A stretch of DNA of 34,975 bases, taken from positions 1-34,975 of the IMG/VR virus record IMGVR_UViG_3300022843_000005; one strand, written 5' to 3'. The position numbers were made by a program, and so were the translations under genes. Each line of letters begins with the position of its first letter. The first letter of the stretch is position 1. The DNA is from a virus. This document shows, piece by piece, positions 13,050 to 21,457 of the stretch. Below the pieces are notes generated by a model. It ran no database searches. It was not told the DNA's origin and saw only the letters and a list, made by a program, of their open reading frames with translations.

Positions 13050-13700
13050 ATGAAGTTAAAAGCAATCATTCCAGAAGATATAAGCGATATAATTCTAAGC
13101 CAATACCAAGAGTATGAAGCCTTGAATGATAAGTTGCTAGATGAGAGTATTGAAGTGGAGGAGTATAACAAACAAAAGATTTCTTTATTCTCTGGAATTC
13201 CTTATAATAGAATGAGTCAAGTATCATACAAAGACTTTGCAAGTTTGCTTACAGATATAGATAAAGCAATAAGTCAAGAATGTAAGTTTGTAGATAGGTT
13301 CTTTTTAGATGGTATTGAGTTCGGTTTTATTCCAAACTTTGACAAGGTGTCAAGTGGAGAGTACTTTGATATGCAGGCATATAGTAAAGAGTTAGAAGCG
13401 GGTAAAGGAATGCCAGTTGAAACACTACATAGTTTAATGGCTGTTATATTTAGACCTGTTAAAAAGAAGGATAAGTTAAAGAACTATAGTATAAAAGAAT
13501 ACAAAGGGACAGAGAAGTATGGGGAGTTAATGAAGCAAACACCTATGCATATAGTAAAGGGTGCGATTGTTTTTTTTTTGAGTTTGTCGAAGGAATTACA
13601 GAGGCATATCCTGAAGTGTACAGTGGAGGCTCAAGCGAAGGAGCACAAGCAAGCGACTTCTTTGGAAAATGGGGATGGTATGATACCCTCAACGAATTAG
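13050..13700 (+). CDS. Tail assembly chaperone-like protein, 0-frame product
   Basis: The 216-residue product matches a Bacteroidota phage family with LSQYQEYEAL near the N-terminus, VDRFFLDGIEFGFIPNFDKV in the middle and a block EYKGTEKYGELMKQTPMHIV then KGAIVFF. I compare it with gpG-type tail chaperones, which prevent tape-measure aggregation. The last 39 residues after T10 (13570-13579) look non-native. The -1 frame continues with family-like sequence to 13822, so a shorter and a frameshifted longer product are likely, as in lambda G/GT. The tape measure is 8 kb downstream, which is unusual. A late promoter element sits just upstream. Confidence 0.6.
   Translation: MKLKAIIPEDISDIILSQYQEYEALNDKLLDESIEVEEYNKQKISLFSGIPYNRMSQVSYKDFASLLTDIDKAISQECKFVDRFFLDGIEFGFIPNFDKVSSGEYFDMQAYSKELEAGKGMPVETLHSLMAVIFRPVKKKDKLKNYSIKEYKGTEKYGELMKQTPMHIVKGAIVFFLSLSKELQRHILKCTVEAQAKEHKQATSLENGDGMIPSTN
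13570..13579 (+). other. T10 slippery tract (probable -1 frameshift or slippage site)
   Basis: Ten consecutive T lie in the 0-frame as codons GTT TTT TTT TTG. A -1 slip on T-TTT-TTT moves reading into the frame that runs to 13822. Alternatives are transcriptional slippage on T10, or a miscounted homopolymer: 8 or 11 T would give one continuous gene. Confidence 0.7.
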
Positions 13701-13822
13701 CAAAGGGTAAGCCTTGGAAGTATAAGTTTATAGAAGAGTGGAATGTCCATGAAATGCACGTGTATCTAGCACATAAAATTGATAAGCAGAAGTTGAAAGC
13801 ACAATTAAGGAATAAGAAATGA
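13577..13822 (+). CDS. -1-frame extension of the tail chaperone-like protein (GT-like C-terminal part)
   Basis: In the -1 frame relative to 13050, reading from the T10 tract gives FEFVEGITEAYPEVYSGGS, then FFGKWGWYDTLNELAKG, a Trp-rich segment, and a Lys-rich tail ending at TGA 13820-13822. The FGKWGWYxTLxELAxG pattern is what I expect at the C-terminus of this family, and the stop overlaps the next ATG (13819) as ATGA, so this frame is the translated one. A GTG at 13616 could serve as an independent start but would drop conserved residues. The frameshift fusion would be about 257 residues. Confidence 0.65.
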   Translation, partial: FEFVEGITEAYPEVYSGGSSEGAQASDFFGKWGWYDTLNELAKGKPWKYKFIEEWNVHEMHVYLAHKIDKQKLKAQLRNKK

Positions 13823-14241
13823 TAAAATTAACAAAAACAAGATTAGTGTCTGCGTTTCCAGGAGCAGGTAAAACATACTTTTACGGTCTTGGTTTATCAT
13901 GTATTGATAGCGACAGTAGTACATTCAATAAAGTGGACTTTCCAAGTAATTATATTGAGAATATAAAAAACAATATTGGAAAATTTAATTATATTCTTAT
14001 AAGTTCTCACGAAAATGTGAGGGAAGCGTTAGTTGATAGTGGGTTAAACTTTACATTAGTTTATCCTGATATATCTTTAAAAGATGAATATTTAAAAAGG
14101 TATAAAAATAGAGGTAGTGCAGATGGGTTTATAAATTTATTAGATAAGAACTGGAATGAATGGATTACACAGTTGCAAAATCAAAAAGGATGTACTCATA
14201 TAGTTTTGAAAAAAAATCAATTTATTAGCAACGTTATATGA
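13819..14241 (+). CDS. P-loop nucleotide kinase-like protein
   Basis: The Walker A motif is in SAFPGAGKTYF (residues 11-21, with G15, G17, K18 and T19). It is followed by SCIDSDSSTF, KVDFPSNYIENIK, ILISSHENVREAL, LVYPDISLKDEYLKRYKNRG and a C-terminal NWNEWI block. I recognise this order as a small phage P-loop NTPase family resembling adenylate or nucleoside kinases. At 140 residues it lacks an obvious lid domain. It overlaps both neighbours as ATGA. Its place among tail and neck genes is odd for a metabolic enzyme; it may act on nucleotides late in infection or have another role. Confidence 0.65.
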   Translation: MIKLTKTRLVSAFPGAGKTYFYGLGLSCIDSDSSTFNKVDFPSNYIENIKNNIGKFNYILISSHENVREALVDSGLNFTLVYPDISLKDEYLKRYKNRGSADGFINLLDKNWNEWITQLQNQKGCTHIVLKKNQFISNVI

Positions 14242-14693
14242 ACCACTACACAGAACTATTAAGATACGTTAGAAGTCTCTCGGATGAAGATCCTTTTGTG
14301 AACACAACAACGCAAGGGATTAATGAAGAGATGGATTTAGACAAGGGTAATATCTTCCCATTGTTTAATATTGAATTGTTCGACGCTACTTTTCCAAATA
14401 ATACAGTTACTTTTCAATTAGAAATGACTTGTTTACAGCAAAGAGATACAAATAAAACTATTGATGTTGATAAGTTCTGGCTACAGGATAACAAGGTAGA
14501 TAATTTTAACGAAACTTTAGCAGTACTCAACAGGGTAGTCGGTAAGATGCGAAAGGATTTTGGTGACACTAATATATCAATCGACGAGCCAAGCATTGGG
14601 AAGTTAGAAGATTTCGGAGTGAACAATTTAGACGGTTGGAGTTTAACCACTACGGTGACCATGCCGAATGTTAATATAGATTTATGCAGTTAG
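14238..14693 (+). CDS. Neck/tail completion-type structural protein
   Basis: The 151-residue protein starts MNHYTELLRYVRSLSDEDPF and contains INEEMDLDKGNIFPLFNIEL, TFQLEMTCLQQRD and a C-terminal LDGWSLTTTVTMPN. The mixed beta pattern and the position before an HK97 gp10-like gene suggest a tail terminator or completion protein. In siphoviruses this slot joins the tail tube to the head connector. The exact role is inferred from gene order. Both ends overlap neighbouring genes, which suggests coupled translation. Confidence 0.55.
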   Translation: MNHYTELLRYVRSLSDEDPFVNTTTQGINEEMDLDKGNIFPLFNIELFDATFPNNTVTFQLEMTCLQQRDTNKTIDVDKFWLQDNKVDNFNETLAVLNRVVGKMRKDFGDTNISIDEPSIGKLEDFGVNNLDGWSLTTTVTMPNVNIDLCS

Positions 14694-15217
14694 GTGTAAA
14701 GAATGCTTTAGACAAGTTTGGTAAGTCGGTTGTAAAGCAATCAAGAACGCAGCTGTCAAAGAAGAAAAAGAATGCAAGTAAAGCGTTGTATAATTCTATT
14801 GACTACGATCTAAAGGTTAGTAAGAATAGTTTTCAGATGTCTTTTAGTATGGAGAATTATGGAACGTTCGTAGATAAAGGAGTTAAAGGTGTTGGAGGTA
14901 CAAAGGCAGACGGTACTCAATGGAAGAAAAAGAGAGTTGTGGGTAGTAAGTTCAAGTACACAAATAAGAAGCCACCAGCAAGCGCATTTGATAATTGGAT
15001 AGTTAGAAAAGGAATAGCACCAAGAAACAAAGGAGGGCAATTTACAACAAGAAAAGGTTTGCAATTTGCTATTGCTAATAGTGTTTATCATACAGGATTA
15101 GAAACTACTAACTTTTTTACACGCCCCTTTGAAGTTGCTTTTAAACAATTACCAGATGAGTTAGTTGAGGCTTACGGTTTGGAGGTTGACACGTTAATAG
15201 AAAAATTAGTATTATGA
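14684..15217 (+). CDS. HK97 gp10-like neck/tail completion protein
   Basis: At 177 residues it has the pattern of HK97 gp10-like proteins: a basic N-terminal helix (KSVVKQSRTQLSKKKKNA), MENYGTFVDKGVKGVGG around residues 56-72, a basic loop and a C-terminal helix. The YGTFVDKGxxG element is the most telling. In siphoviruses this protein sits at the head-tail junction. It overlaps the previous gene by ten bases and the next by four. Confidence 0.65.
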   Translation: MQLGVKNALDKFGKSVVKQSRTQLSKKKKNASKALYNSIDYDLKVSKNSFQMSFSMENYGTFVDKGVKGVGGTKADGTQWKKKRVVGSKFKYTNKKPPASAFDNWIVRKGIAPRNKGGQFTTRKGLQFAIANSVYHTGLETTNFFTRPFEVAFKQLPDELVEAYGLEVDTLIEKLVL

Positions 15218-16287
15218 TTAAATCACTTTCCCCTTATTACGTTACTACATCATTTGTAAGTCCATTGACTTCTGTGACATGTACGTCTTATAAGTTACAA
15301 ATATACGTTTGGAGTGGAGACAAAGCAAGCGTTCCATCTACGGCAACTTATGAAGAGACTGTATTAAATACAAACACTTCGATAGGCGATAGTAAGTTAA
15401 ACATATCAAGATTAGTAAATGATTTAATAACATTCACAACTACCGACTCAGCGAGTACAGCAACCTTAGACGGTAACAATCAAATGTGGGTGCAACACGA
15501 TGTAATTTATACTACAACTAACGCAAGTGATGACGATGTAAAGCAAAGCACAGCAACCGTTCTAATGGTTAATGGTTATACTTACGGCTTAGAAGGTGTT
15601 AACGCACAGACACCGACTAACAAAGTGTTTATGAGTGGTACAGAGTTTAATGTAAATAGATCGGGATTCTTTAATATACCTGTTTTAATTACAGAGGATA
15701 CTGGGTCGCAAATTGCGACCGCAACAAGTTATCCAGATAATGAAATTAACACAACTTTAACACTACCTAATACAAATGATAGTGCTGAATTAGTTCAATA
15801 CTTATGGATAGATTGCTCTGAAACAACAACAGACACCACTATACAGGTTGTTTATAATAGTGTGACGATCACATTATACATTACAGCAGAATGTAGATAT
15901 ACCCCTATAGATATAGCATTTCAAAATAAAGAGGGTGCGCTGCAATTGTTCACTTTCTTCAAGGTTAAGAAAGATACTATAGACGTAACAAGTGAAACGT
16001 TTGAAAGTGACAGAGGGCAGCCGAGTGAAACGAACCACCAGTTTGTAAAATACAATGTACAAGCAAAAAGTAAGTTTACAGTAAACACTGGATTCGTAAG
16101 CGAAAGTATAAACGAAACAATTAGACAATTATTATTGAGTGAGAGAGTTTGGCAATATGATGGTGCTGATTTCATACCGTTAAACGTAAACACTAAGAGC
16201 CAAGAATTTAAGACTAGACAAAACGACAGGTTAATAAACTATCAGATAGGTTTTGATTATGCCTATAATAAAATTAACAATATTTAA
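15214..16287 (+). CDS. Tail structural protein (357 aa)
   Basis: The protein is beta-rich and Ser/Thr-rich, with a distinctive segment ECRYTPIDIAFQNKEGALQL followed by FTFFKVKK, then NTGFVSESINETIRQLLLSE and a C-terminal DRLINYQIGFDYAYNKINNI. I associate this layout with Bacteroidota phage tail proteins encoded upstream of a large baseplate or hub protein. It has no enzyme motif. It lies between neck genes and the 769-residue tail protein, so a distal-tail or tail-tip role is likely. Confidence 0.55.
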   Translation: MIKSLSPYYVTTSFVSPLTSVTCTSYKLQIYVWSGDKASVPSTATYEETVLNTNTSIGDSKLNISRLVNDLITFTTTDSASTATLDGNNQMWVQHDVIYTTTNASDDDVKQSTATVLMVNGYTYGLEGVNAQTPTNKVFMSGTEFNVNRSGFFNIPVLITEDTGSQIATATSYPDNEINTTLTLPNTNDSAELVQYLWIDCSETTTDTTIQVVYNSVTITLYITAECRYTPIDIAFQNKEGALQLFTFFKVKKDTIDVTSETFESDRGQPSETNHQFVKYNVQAKSKFTVNTGFVSESINETIRQLLLSERVWQYDGADFIPLNVNTKSQEFKTRQNDRLINYQIGFDYAYNKINNI

Positions 16288-18596
16288 TGAGGGTTGACAT
16301 CTACATAGGTACGGATCAGGTAGATTTATTTGAAGATGAGAATCTTGAGATAAATAGTTCGGTGAATGACATTGAAGATATAACAAAGAACACTACGGAT
16401 TATAGTAAGACCTTTACAGTACCAGCATCTAAAGAAAACAATATCCTTTTCAAGCATTGGTATAATGCTGATGTAGATAACTCATTTGATGCACGTATAA
16501 AAGTAGATGGTAAAATTAACCTAGACGGAATGCTATTCAGAAAGGGTAAGTTTAGGCTTACCAAAGTATCTGTTAAACATGGCGCACCAAGTTCTTATAC
16601 TATTAATTTCTGGGGGAACTTATTAGATTTAAAAGACACATTAGGAAAAGACGAACTAGGTGATTTGGATTTAGCAACATATAACCATACTAAGAACAGT
16701 TTGAATGTATCTAAAGGATTAACGACCTCTTTAGTAAGTGGCGATCTTATTTATAGTCTATTAGCAAAGAAACAATACTTTTACGATTCCGATATTACAG
16801 AGCAAACCATGACAGACACCCGAGCAAATATAGCGTGGGGTGACGGCAGTGGTTCAAATGGAGTTGCTTATACAGATTTACGCCCATCTTTAAGAATCAT
16901 TAGAATAATTGAAGCAATAGAAGCGGATTACTCTTTAACTTTTAGTAGGGATTTCTTTGGACGTACTGAATTTACTGATTTGTTTTTATGGTTAAACAAA
17001 ACAAAAGACGATAGTGTAGGAGGTGGTACGCAAATAGTTGATTTTGATGGTGGAGATTCTCCTTATATGAATCTAGCGTCTGACATAGCCTATTATCCTT
17101 TAGCAACTTTATCCTTGTCTTTTGTTGTTACTCCAATTGCAGGATATGAATCTGTAACATATACCGTAAAGACTTATGTTAATAGCGTCTTGTTTTCTAG
17201 CCTTACCTCTTCAGGGCAATCAAACCCTTACTTTACATTATCAGAAGCGTCTTATGTATATTATACTGTAACATCTTCGGACGAGTTTAGATATACAGCA
17301 GATTTAGCAGAAATAGGAGTAGATCCAACAACTAACGCAACGGCAACTCAGAACGAAATAGGCGGGGAGTTTTTAACTTCTGATAATATGCCTAAGATTA
17401 AAATTTTAGACTTCTTAAAAGGGCTGTTTAAGATGTTTAAATTAGTAGTGATTCCGCAAGATGACGGAACACTTTATATTAATACTTTAAATTCTTATTA
17501 TGCAGAAGGAGGTGTTTATGATATTACTAATTATGTTGATTTTGACAATTACGATGTATCAAGAGGGACGATTCTAAACGAGATAAATTTCTTGTTTCAA
17601 GAACCTACGACAATTTTAAATAAAAAGTTTGAGGAGAATAATGGTGTTGCTTATGGCGACGCTGAAATAAAACTAAAAGATGATAACGGTGTTATTTTAG
17701 ATGGGGAAACTTTAGAGTTTACTTTACCATTTGAACAGGTACTTTATGAGAGGTTAACAGATGTAAATGATTCAGTACAGACCAATATACAATATGGTGC
17801 GATAATAGATGCTGAACTACAACCAGTCAACCCTAAAGGGGTAATTCATTACAATGTAGTGGAGGCATTAGACACTAAACATATTGCGTTTATAGACGAT
17901 TCGGGTACAAAGGTAGAATTATCAGGAGACATAAACACACCTTCAAGTACTATCGATTTTGATTTGATGAATTTTAGCACTGTGTTTAATACTGAGTTTA
18001 GTACATGGAACGGATTGCAAATAAATAAAACACTCTATAAAAACTATCACGAAAAATATATCTTATCTATTTTTAATATAAAAAAAAGAGAGTTTAATTA
18101 TAAGACTAAAGAGATTCCTTTAAGGGTTTTATTGAAATTACAGTTAAACGATTTACTACAGATAAAAGAAAGGTACTATCGTATAAGTAACTTTAAATCA
18201 AACGTGGTTACAGGTGAAGTTGATTTTAATTTGACTAATTCATTTGATGATGTTGTTAACGCATTTGATGCGTCACCGACTAATTTTACAACAGACCAAA
18301 CAGCGCAACAACTAAGCACCTATGTAACAAATCTCGGTAATTTTAGTTATAATAAAGTAGACGCAGGTTATGGTGTTGCATGGGTATCGGTTACAAGTTC
18401 ACTTAATAATGTGTTATTTGATTTAGACGGTAATTCAAGTGGAGTAGAAAGAAATGTAATTATAGATTTGATTCAAGCGGTAACATTAAAAGAAGAAAGA
18501 ATCTACATAAGACAAGGAACAGGCACAGGAATTGCAACTTTTGACAGTGATTCAGTAACTTTTGATAGTACGACATTAACATTTGATAACGGGTAA
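16287..18596 (+). CDS. Large tail/baseplate protein (769 aa)
   Basis: This is the largest gene in the window. It begins MRVDIYIGTDQVDLFEDENL and continues with NTTDYSKTFTVPASKENNIL and LFKHWYNADVDNSFDARIKV, a signature I associate with Bacteroidota phage tail proteins. The middle contains KIKILDFLKGLFKMFKLVV, and the end is a Thr/Asp-rich tail of short repeats (FDSDSVTFDSTTLTFDNG). It probably forms the tail hub or baseplate. The 3' part also holds a copy of the late promoter element (18324-18351). It starts at the last base of the previous stop codon. Confidence 0.6.
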   Translation: MRVDIYIGTDQVDLFEDENLEINSSVNDIEDITKNTTDYSKTFTVPASKENNILFKHWYNADVDNSFDARIKVDGKINLDGMLFRKGKFRLTKVSVKHGAPSSYTINFWGNLLDLKDTLGKDELGDLDLATYNHTKNSLNVSKGLTTSLVSGDLIYSLLAKKQYFYDSDITEQTMTDTRANIAWGDGSGSNGVAYTDLRPSLRIIRIIEAIEADYSLTFSRDFFGRTEFTDLFLWLNKTKDDSVGGGTQIVDFDGGDSPYMNLASDIAYYPLATLSLSFVVTPIAGYESVTYTVKTYVNSVLFSSLTSSGQSNPYFTLSEASYVYYTVTSSDEFRYTADLAEIGVDPTTNATATQNEIGGEFLTSDNMPKIKILDFLKGLFKMFKLVVIPQDDGTLYINTLNSYYAEGGVYDITNYVDFDNYDVSRGTILNEINFLFQEPTTILNKKFEENNGVAYGDAEIKLKDDNGVILDGETLEFTLPFEQVLYERLTDVNDSVQTNIQYGAIIDAELQPVNPKGVIHYNVVEALDTKHIAFIDDSGTKVELSGDINTPSSTIDFDLMNFSTVFNTEFSTWNGLQINKTLYKNYHEKYILSIFNIKKREFNYKTKEIPLRVLLKLQLNDLLQIKERYYRISNFKSNVVTGEVDFNLTNSFDDVVNAFDASPTNFTTDQTAQQLSTYVTNLGNFSYNKVDAGYGVAWVSVTSSLNNVLFDLDGNSSGVERNVIIDLIQAVTLKEERIYIRQGTGTGIATFDSDSVTFDSTTLTFDNG
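18324..18351 (+). promoter_or_regulatory. Candidate late promoter, copy 2 (intragenic)
   Basis: GTAACAAA (18324-18331), 10 nt, TTTAGTTATA (18342-18351), the same bases and spacing as the three other copies although this one lies inside a coding region. It is about 250 bp upstream of the fibre gene at 18599 and could boost fibre expression. Confidence 0.6.
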
Positions 18597-18598
18597 AC

Positions 18599-20056
18599 AT
18601 GGCAAAGCAAACAATAGATTTAGGTTCAACGGCAAACGACGGAACAGGTACTACTCTGAGAGCGGGGGGTGATATGATTAACGATAATTTTACGGAACTT
18701 TATAATGCAGCAAGTGGTGGAGATGTAACAGGTTCGGCAAGCTCTACTGATGAAGATATAGTAATCTTTGACGGTACTACTGGAAAGGTTATAAAGGATA
18801 GTGGAATTAATAAAACTGCTATTACTGCTAACACTGCTAAGGTTGGAATCACACCAACTCAAGCAAGTGATATTACTACTAATAATGCTAAAGTTACAAA
18901 TGTTAATACAAATTTAACAACCTCAACATCTACAACAACTTTAACTGTTAATAGTTCTGATGGTACTGATGCAATATTACCAGCAGCTACTACTACTATT
19001 GCGGGTGTTTTAACAGGATCAGATAAAACTAAATTAGACGGCATAGAGGCTTTGGCTGATGTAACAGACGCTACTAATGTGGCTTCATCAGGCGCAGTTA
19101 TGGAAGCAGATTCTACTACGGCTTTAATGCAGTTTGTTATTGATGAAGATACTATGGTATCTAATTTAGCAACAAAAGTACCTACACAACAAAGCGTTAA
19201 GACTTATGTAGACACTTCTGTTGCGGGAGCAGTTGCATCTGAAGTATCTTATAAAGGCGGTTACAATGCAGCAACAAATACACCAAACTTAGACGCAACA
19301 CCTATTACTACAACCATTGGAGACATGTACACTGTTACAGTAGCGGGGACATTCTTTACTATTGCGGTAGAGGCGGGTGATGTTCTTATTTCTGAAATAA
19401 ACAGTGCGACAATAGAGAGTGATTGGACTATTGTAAATAAAAACTTAGACGCTGCATCTATTAAGGTATTATACGAAAGCAACGCAAATACAAATGAATT
19501 TGATGATGCAGAACAAACTAAATTAGGGTTTATATCAGCAACACAATCAGTAGATTTAGACACAATAGAGAGTGATACAGCAACAAATAACGCTAAGGTG
19601 GGTATTACTCCTAGTCAAGCAACTATTTTATCAAATACAAGCGGAACAAATACAGGTGACCAAGATATAAGTGTAAAAGCAGACAAAACAAACGTTTTAG
19701 AATTAGACAATACAACATCTTTTACACCAGATGCAGACTACGAACCTGCTACAAAAAAATATGTTGATGATAATGCTGGCGGTTCTTATTCAGCCCCTTC
19801 TCTTATATCAACTAATACAACAGCAGTCACACTTAATTCATATGTAATGACTGCTTCATTAACTTTAACACTCCCCTCCTCTCCAAGTTCAGGAGATAAG
19901 GTAATGGTTTCAAATATGAGTGGAACTTTAACTTGTGTAATAGCAAGGAACGGTCAAAATATAGTAGGATTAGCAGAGGATTTAACAATAGATGTCCTTA
20001 ACTTAGGGATAGAATTAATATTCTCGGGTGCAACAAAAGGATGGGTAATATTATAA
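18599..20056 (+). CDS. Tail fibre-like protein (485 aa)
   Basis: The N-terminus, IDLGSTANDGTGTTLRAGGD then MINDNFTELYNA, is a common attachment motif of Bacteroidota phage fibre proteins. The body is Thr/Ala/Asn-rich and repetitive, with recurring NNAKVGITPxQA segments (near residues 80 and 335) and SDKTKLDGIEALADVTDATN, typical of trimeric fibre shafts. QQSVKTYVD and EPATKKYVDDNAGG are further shaft motifs. The C-terminal 95 residues are beta-rich. It probably forms the fibre shaft, with tip proteins from the following genes. Confidence 0.75.
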   Translation: MAKQTIDLGSTANDGTGTTLRAGGDMINDNFTELYNAASGGDVTGSASSTDEDIVIFDGTTGKVIKDSGINKTAITANTAKVGITPTQASDITTNNAKVTNVNTNLTTSTSTTTLTVNSSDGTDAILPAATTTIAGVLTGSDKTKLDGIEALADVTDATNVASSGAVMEADSTTALMQFVIDEDTMVSNLATKVPTQQSVKTYVDTSVAGAVASEVSYKGGYNAATNTPNLDATPITTTIGDMYTVTVAGTFFTIAVEAGDVLISEINSATIESDWTIVNKNLDAASIKVLYESNANTNEFDDAEQTKLGFISATQSVDLDTIESDTATNNAKVGITPSQATILSNTSGTNTGDQDISVKADKTNVLELDNTTSFTPDADYEPATKKYVDDNAGGSYSAPSLISTNTTAVTLNSYVMTASLTLTLPSSPSSGDKVMVSNMSGTLTCVIARNGQNIVGLAEDLTIDVLNLGIELIFSGATKGWVIL

Positions 20057-20073
20057 ATAAAAAATAGAAGATT

Positions 20074-20742
20074 ATGAGTACAGTATTAGGATTATTTGGA
20101 TCAGGTGGAGGCGGTGGAGAAATATATATTACAAACCCTTTTCATTTACCACGAACTTTAGTTGCTGGAGGTAGATTATATTATAAAAAGAGTATAACTA
20201 CGTTAAATAGCATTCAAGATAACAATGGTTATGGCACTATAATGGATGGTCCTGGTAATATGGCTACTGTTGAGGCTGTAACGGACGATACGTATGTCAC
20301 ACTATTAGATATAACTGGGTCTGGTTTTATGAATACATTAGTTGGGCTAGGTGCTAATACTGGTACTACATCTACTATTAAGATTACAGTTGATGGTACT
20401 GTTTATAACATGATACACGATTATGCAGGTGTAGCTGGTTCTAAATTGCTAATAGGCTCTTATCTAAATACAATAGGAAATACCTCACAAACAACTAATT
20501 ATGACCCTTTAAATTCTTCAGTTAGTTATGGGTTTTACGATGGTTTCACTCTATCAGATACAACAAATAATAACTATGGTATGAATGTAGAAAATAAATT
20601 ATTGATACCTTCTTATGTCTCTGAAGCTATAGGTTTACCAAGATTAAGATTTAATGAATCAATAAAAATAGAAGTTAAACAAAATACTATATACTCGTCA
20701 GGTATAAGTAGTAAAGCTTTTGTTCAATACACACTAGGATAA
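20074..20742 (+). CDS. Glycine-rich virion/tail protein (222 aa)
   Basis: It starts MSTVLGLFGSGGGGG, a glycine linker, then a beta-rich domain with many Thr, Asn, Gly and Tyr residues. No enzyme motif is visible. Its place directly after the fibre and before a tail-fibre-assembly-like gene suggests a fibre tip or receptor-binding domain. I do not recognise the family. Confidence 0.55.
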   Translation: MSTVLGLFGSGGGGGEIYITNPFHLPRTLVAGGRLYYKKSITTLNSIQDNNGYGTIMDGPGNMATVEAVTDDTYVTLLDITGSGFMNTLVGLGANTGTTSTIKITVDGTVYNMIHDYAGVAGSKLLIGSYLNTIGNTSQTTNYDPLNSSVSYGFYDGFTLSDTTNNNYGMNVENKLLIPSYVSEAIGLPRLRFNESIKIEVKQNTIYSSGISSKAFVQYTLG

Positions 20743-20753
20743 AATAAAATATT

Positions 20754-21302
20754 ATGATTATAAAAAATTTAACAGAACCTACAAGAGTTACTGATTTTGA
20801 AAATGGTGACTATTTAGAGTACACTCACGATAATGGAATGATTGAGAAAAAATATTACTATACACCGACAATTCCATCTCCTACTGAAATATTAGAAGAA
20901 AAGACAACACAAGAAAAACAATGGCGAGATTCAGAACTAGAAAGAACTGATAAACTAGCTAGTATAAAAGACTACCCTTATTATTACGCGACAATTTCTT
21001 ATAGAGAAAATTTAAGAGATTACCCTACATCAGTAGATTTTCCAAATGGGGAAAGACCTGCTTTGGACAAAACTATTAAGAACTCATTGAGTAAGTATGA
21101 ATTTATTTCAAGATTTACTCAAGAAGAAAGAAAATCAATAACAGCTTTGACAAAAAGTAATGCAGACATAGAAGATTGGATGGCATTATTTGAATTAACT
21201 ACATATATTAGTTTGAATGACCCGCAAACTATAGCAGGAGTTAAAATGTTAGAAGCGGGAGAAATTATTGGAGTCGGTAGAGCAGCGGAAATTTTAAAAT
21301 AA
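20754..21302 (+). CDS. Tail fibre assembly-like protein (182 aa)
   Basis: The N-terminal half has a basic/aromatic beta segment (DYLEYTHDNGMIEKKYYY), then a helix EEKTTQEKQWRDSELERTDK, and then DYPYYYATISYRENLRDYPT. The helix and RDSELxRTD pattern resemble fibre-assembly chaperone and DUF4376-like proteins encoded after fibre genes. The C-terminal half (ISRFTQEERKSITALTKSNA, then GEIIGVGRAAEIL) resembles a small helical domain also seen in Bacteroidota phage proteins. Fibre folding or attachment is the likely role. Confidence 0.5.
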   Translation: MIIKNLTEPTRVTDFENGDYLEYTHDNGMIEKKYYYTPTIPSPTEILEEKTTQEKQWRDSELERTDKLASIKDYPYYYATISYRENLRDYPTSVDFPNGERPALDKTIKNSLSKYEFISRFTQEERKSITALTKSNADIEDWMALFELTTYISLNDPQTIAGVKMLEAGEIIGVGRAAEILK

Positions 21303-21304
21303 AT

Positions 21305-21457
21305 ATGTTAGGAAATACAATAGCAATATTACAAAGCGATAAGTTCTACGGAGCGGGTGAGTTCACTGAATTAGCCAAGGGAAAGAATGAACTTGTAACT
21401 GATTGGAGAGGTTTTAAAGACAAAATAATTAGGATATGGCGATCGTTAAAGAAATAA
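21305..21457 (+). CDS. Small protein overlapping the tape measure start (50 aa)
   Basis: ATG 21305, two bases after the previous stop, opens 50 codons beginning MLGNTIAILQSDKFYGAGEF and ending RIWRSLKK. Its last 22 bases overlap the start of the tape measure gene in another frame. Composition is protein-like, and it closes the gap between two genes, so it is probably real. Function unknown. Confidence 0.5.
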   Translation: MLGNTIAILQSDKFYGAGEFTELAKGKNELVTDWRGFKDKIIRIWRSLKK

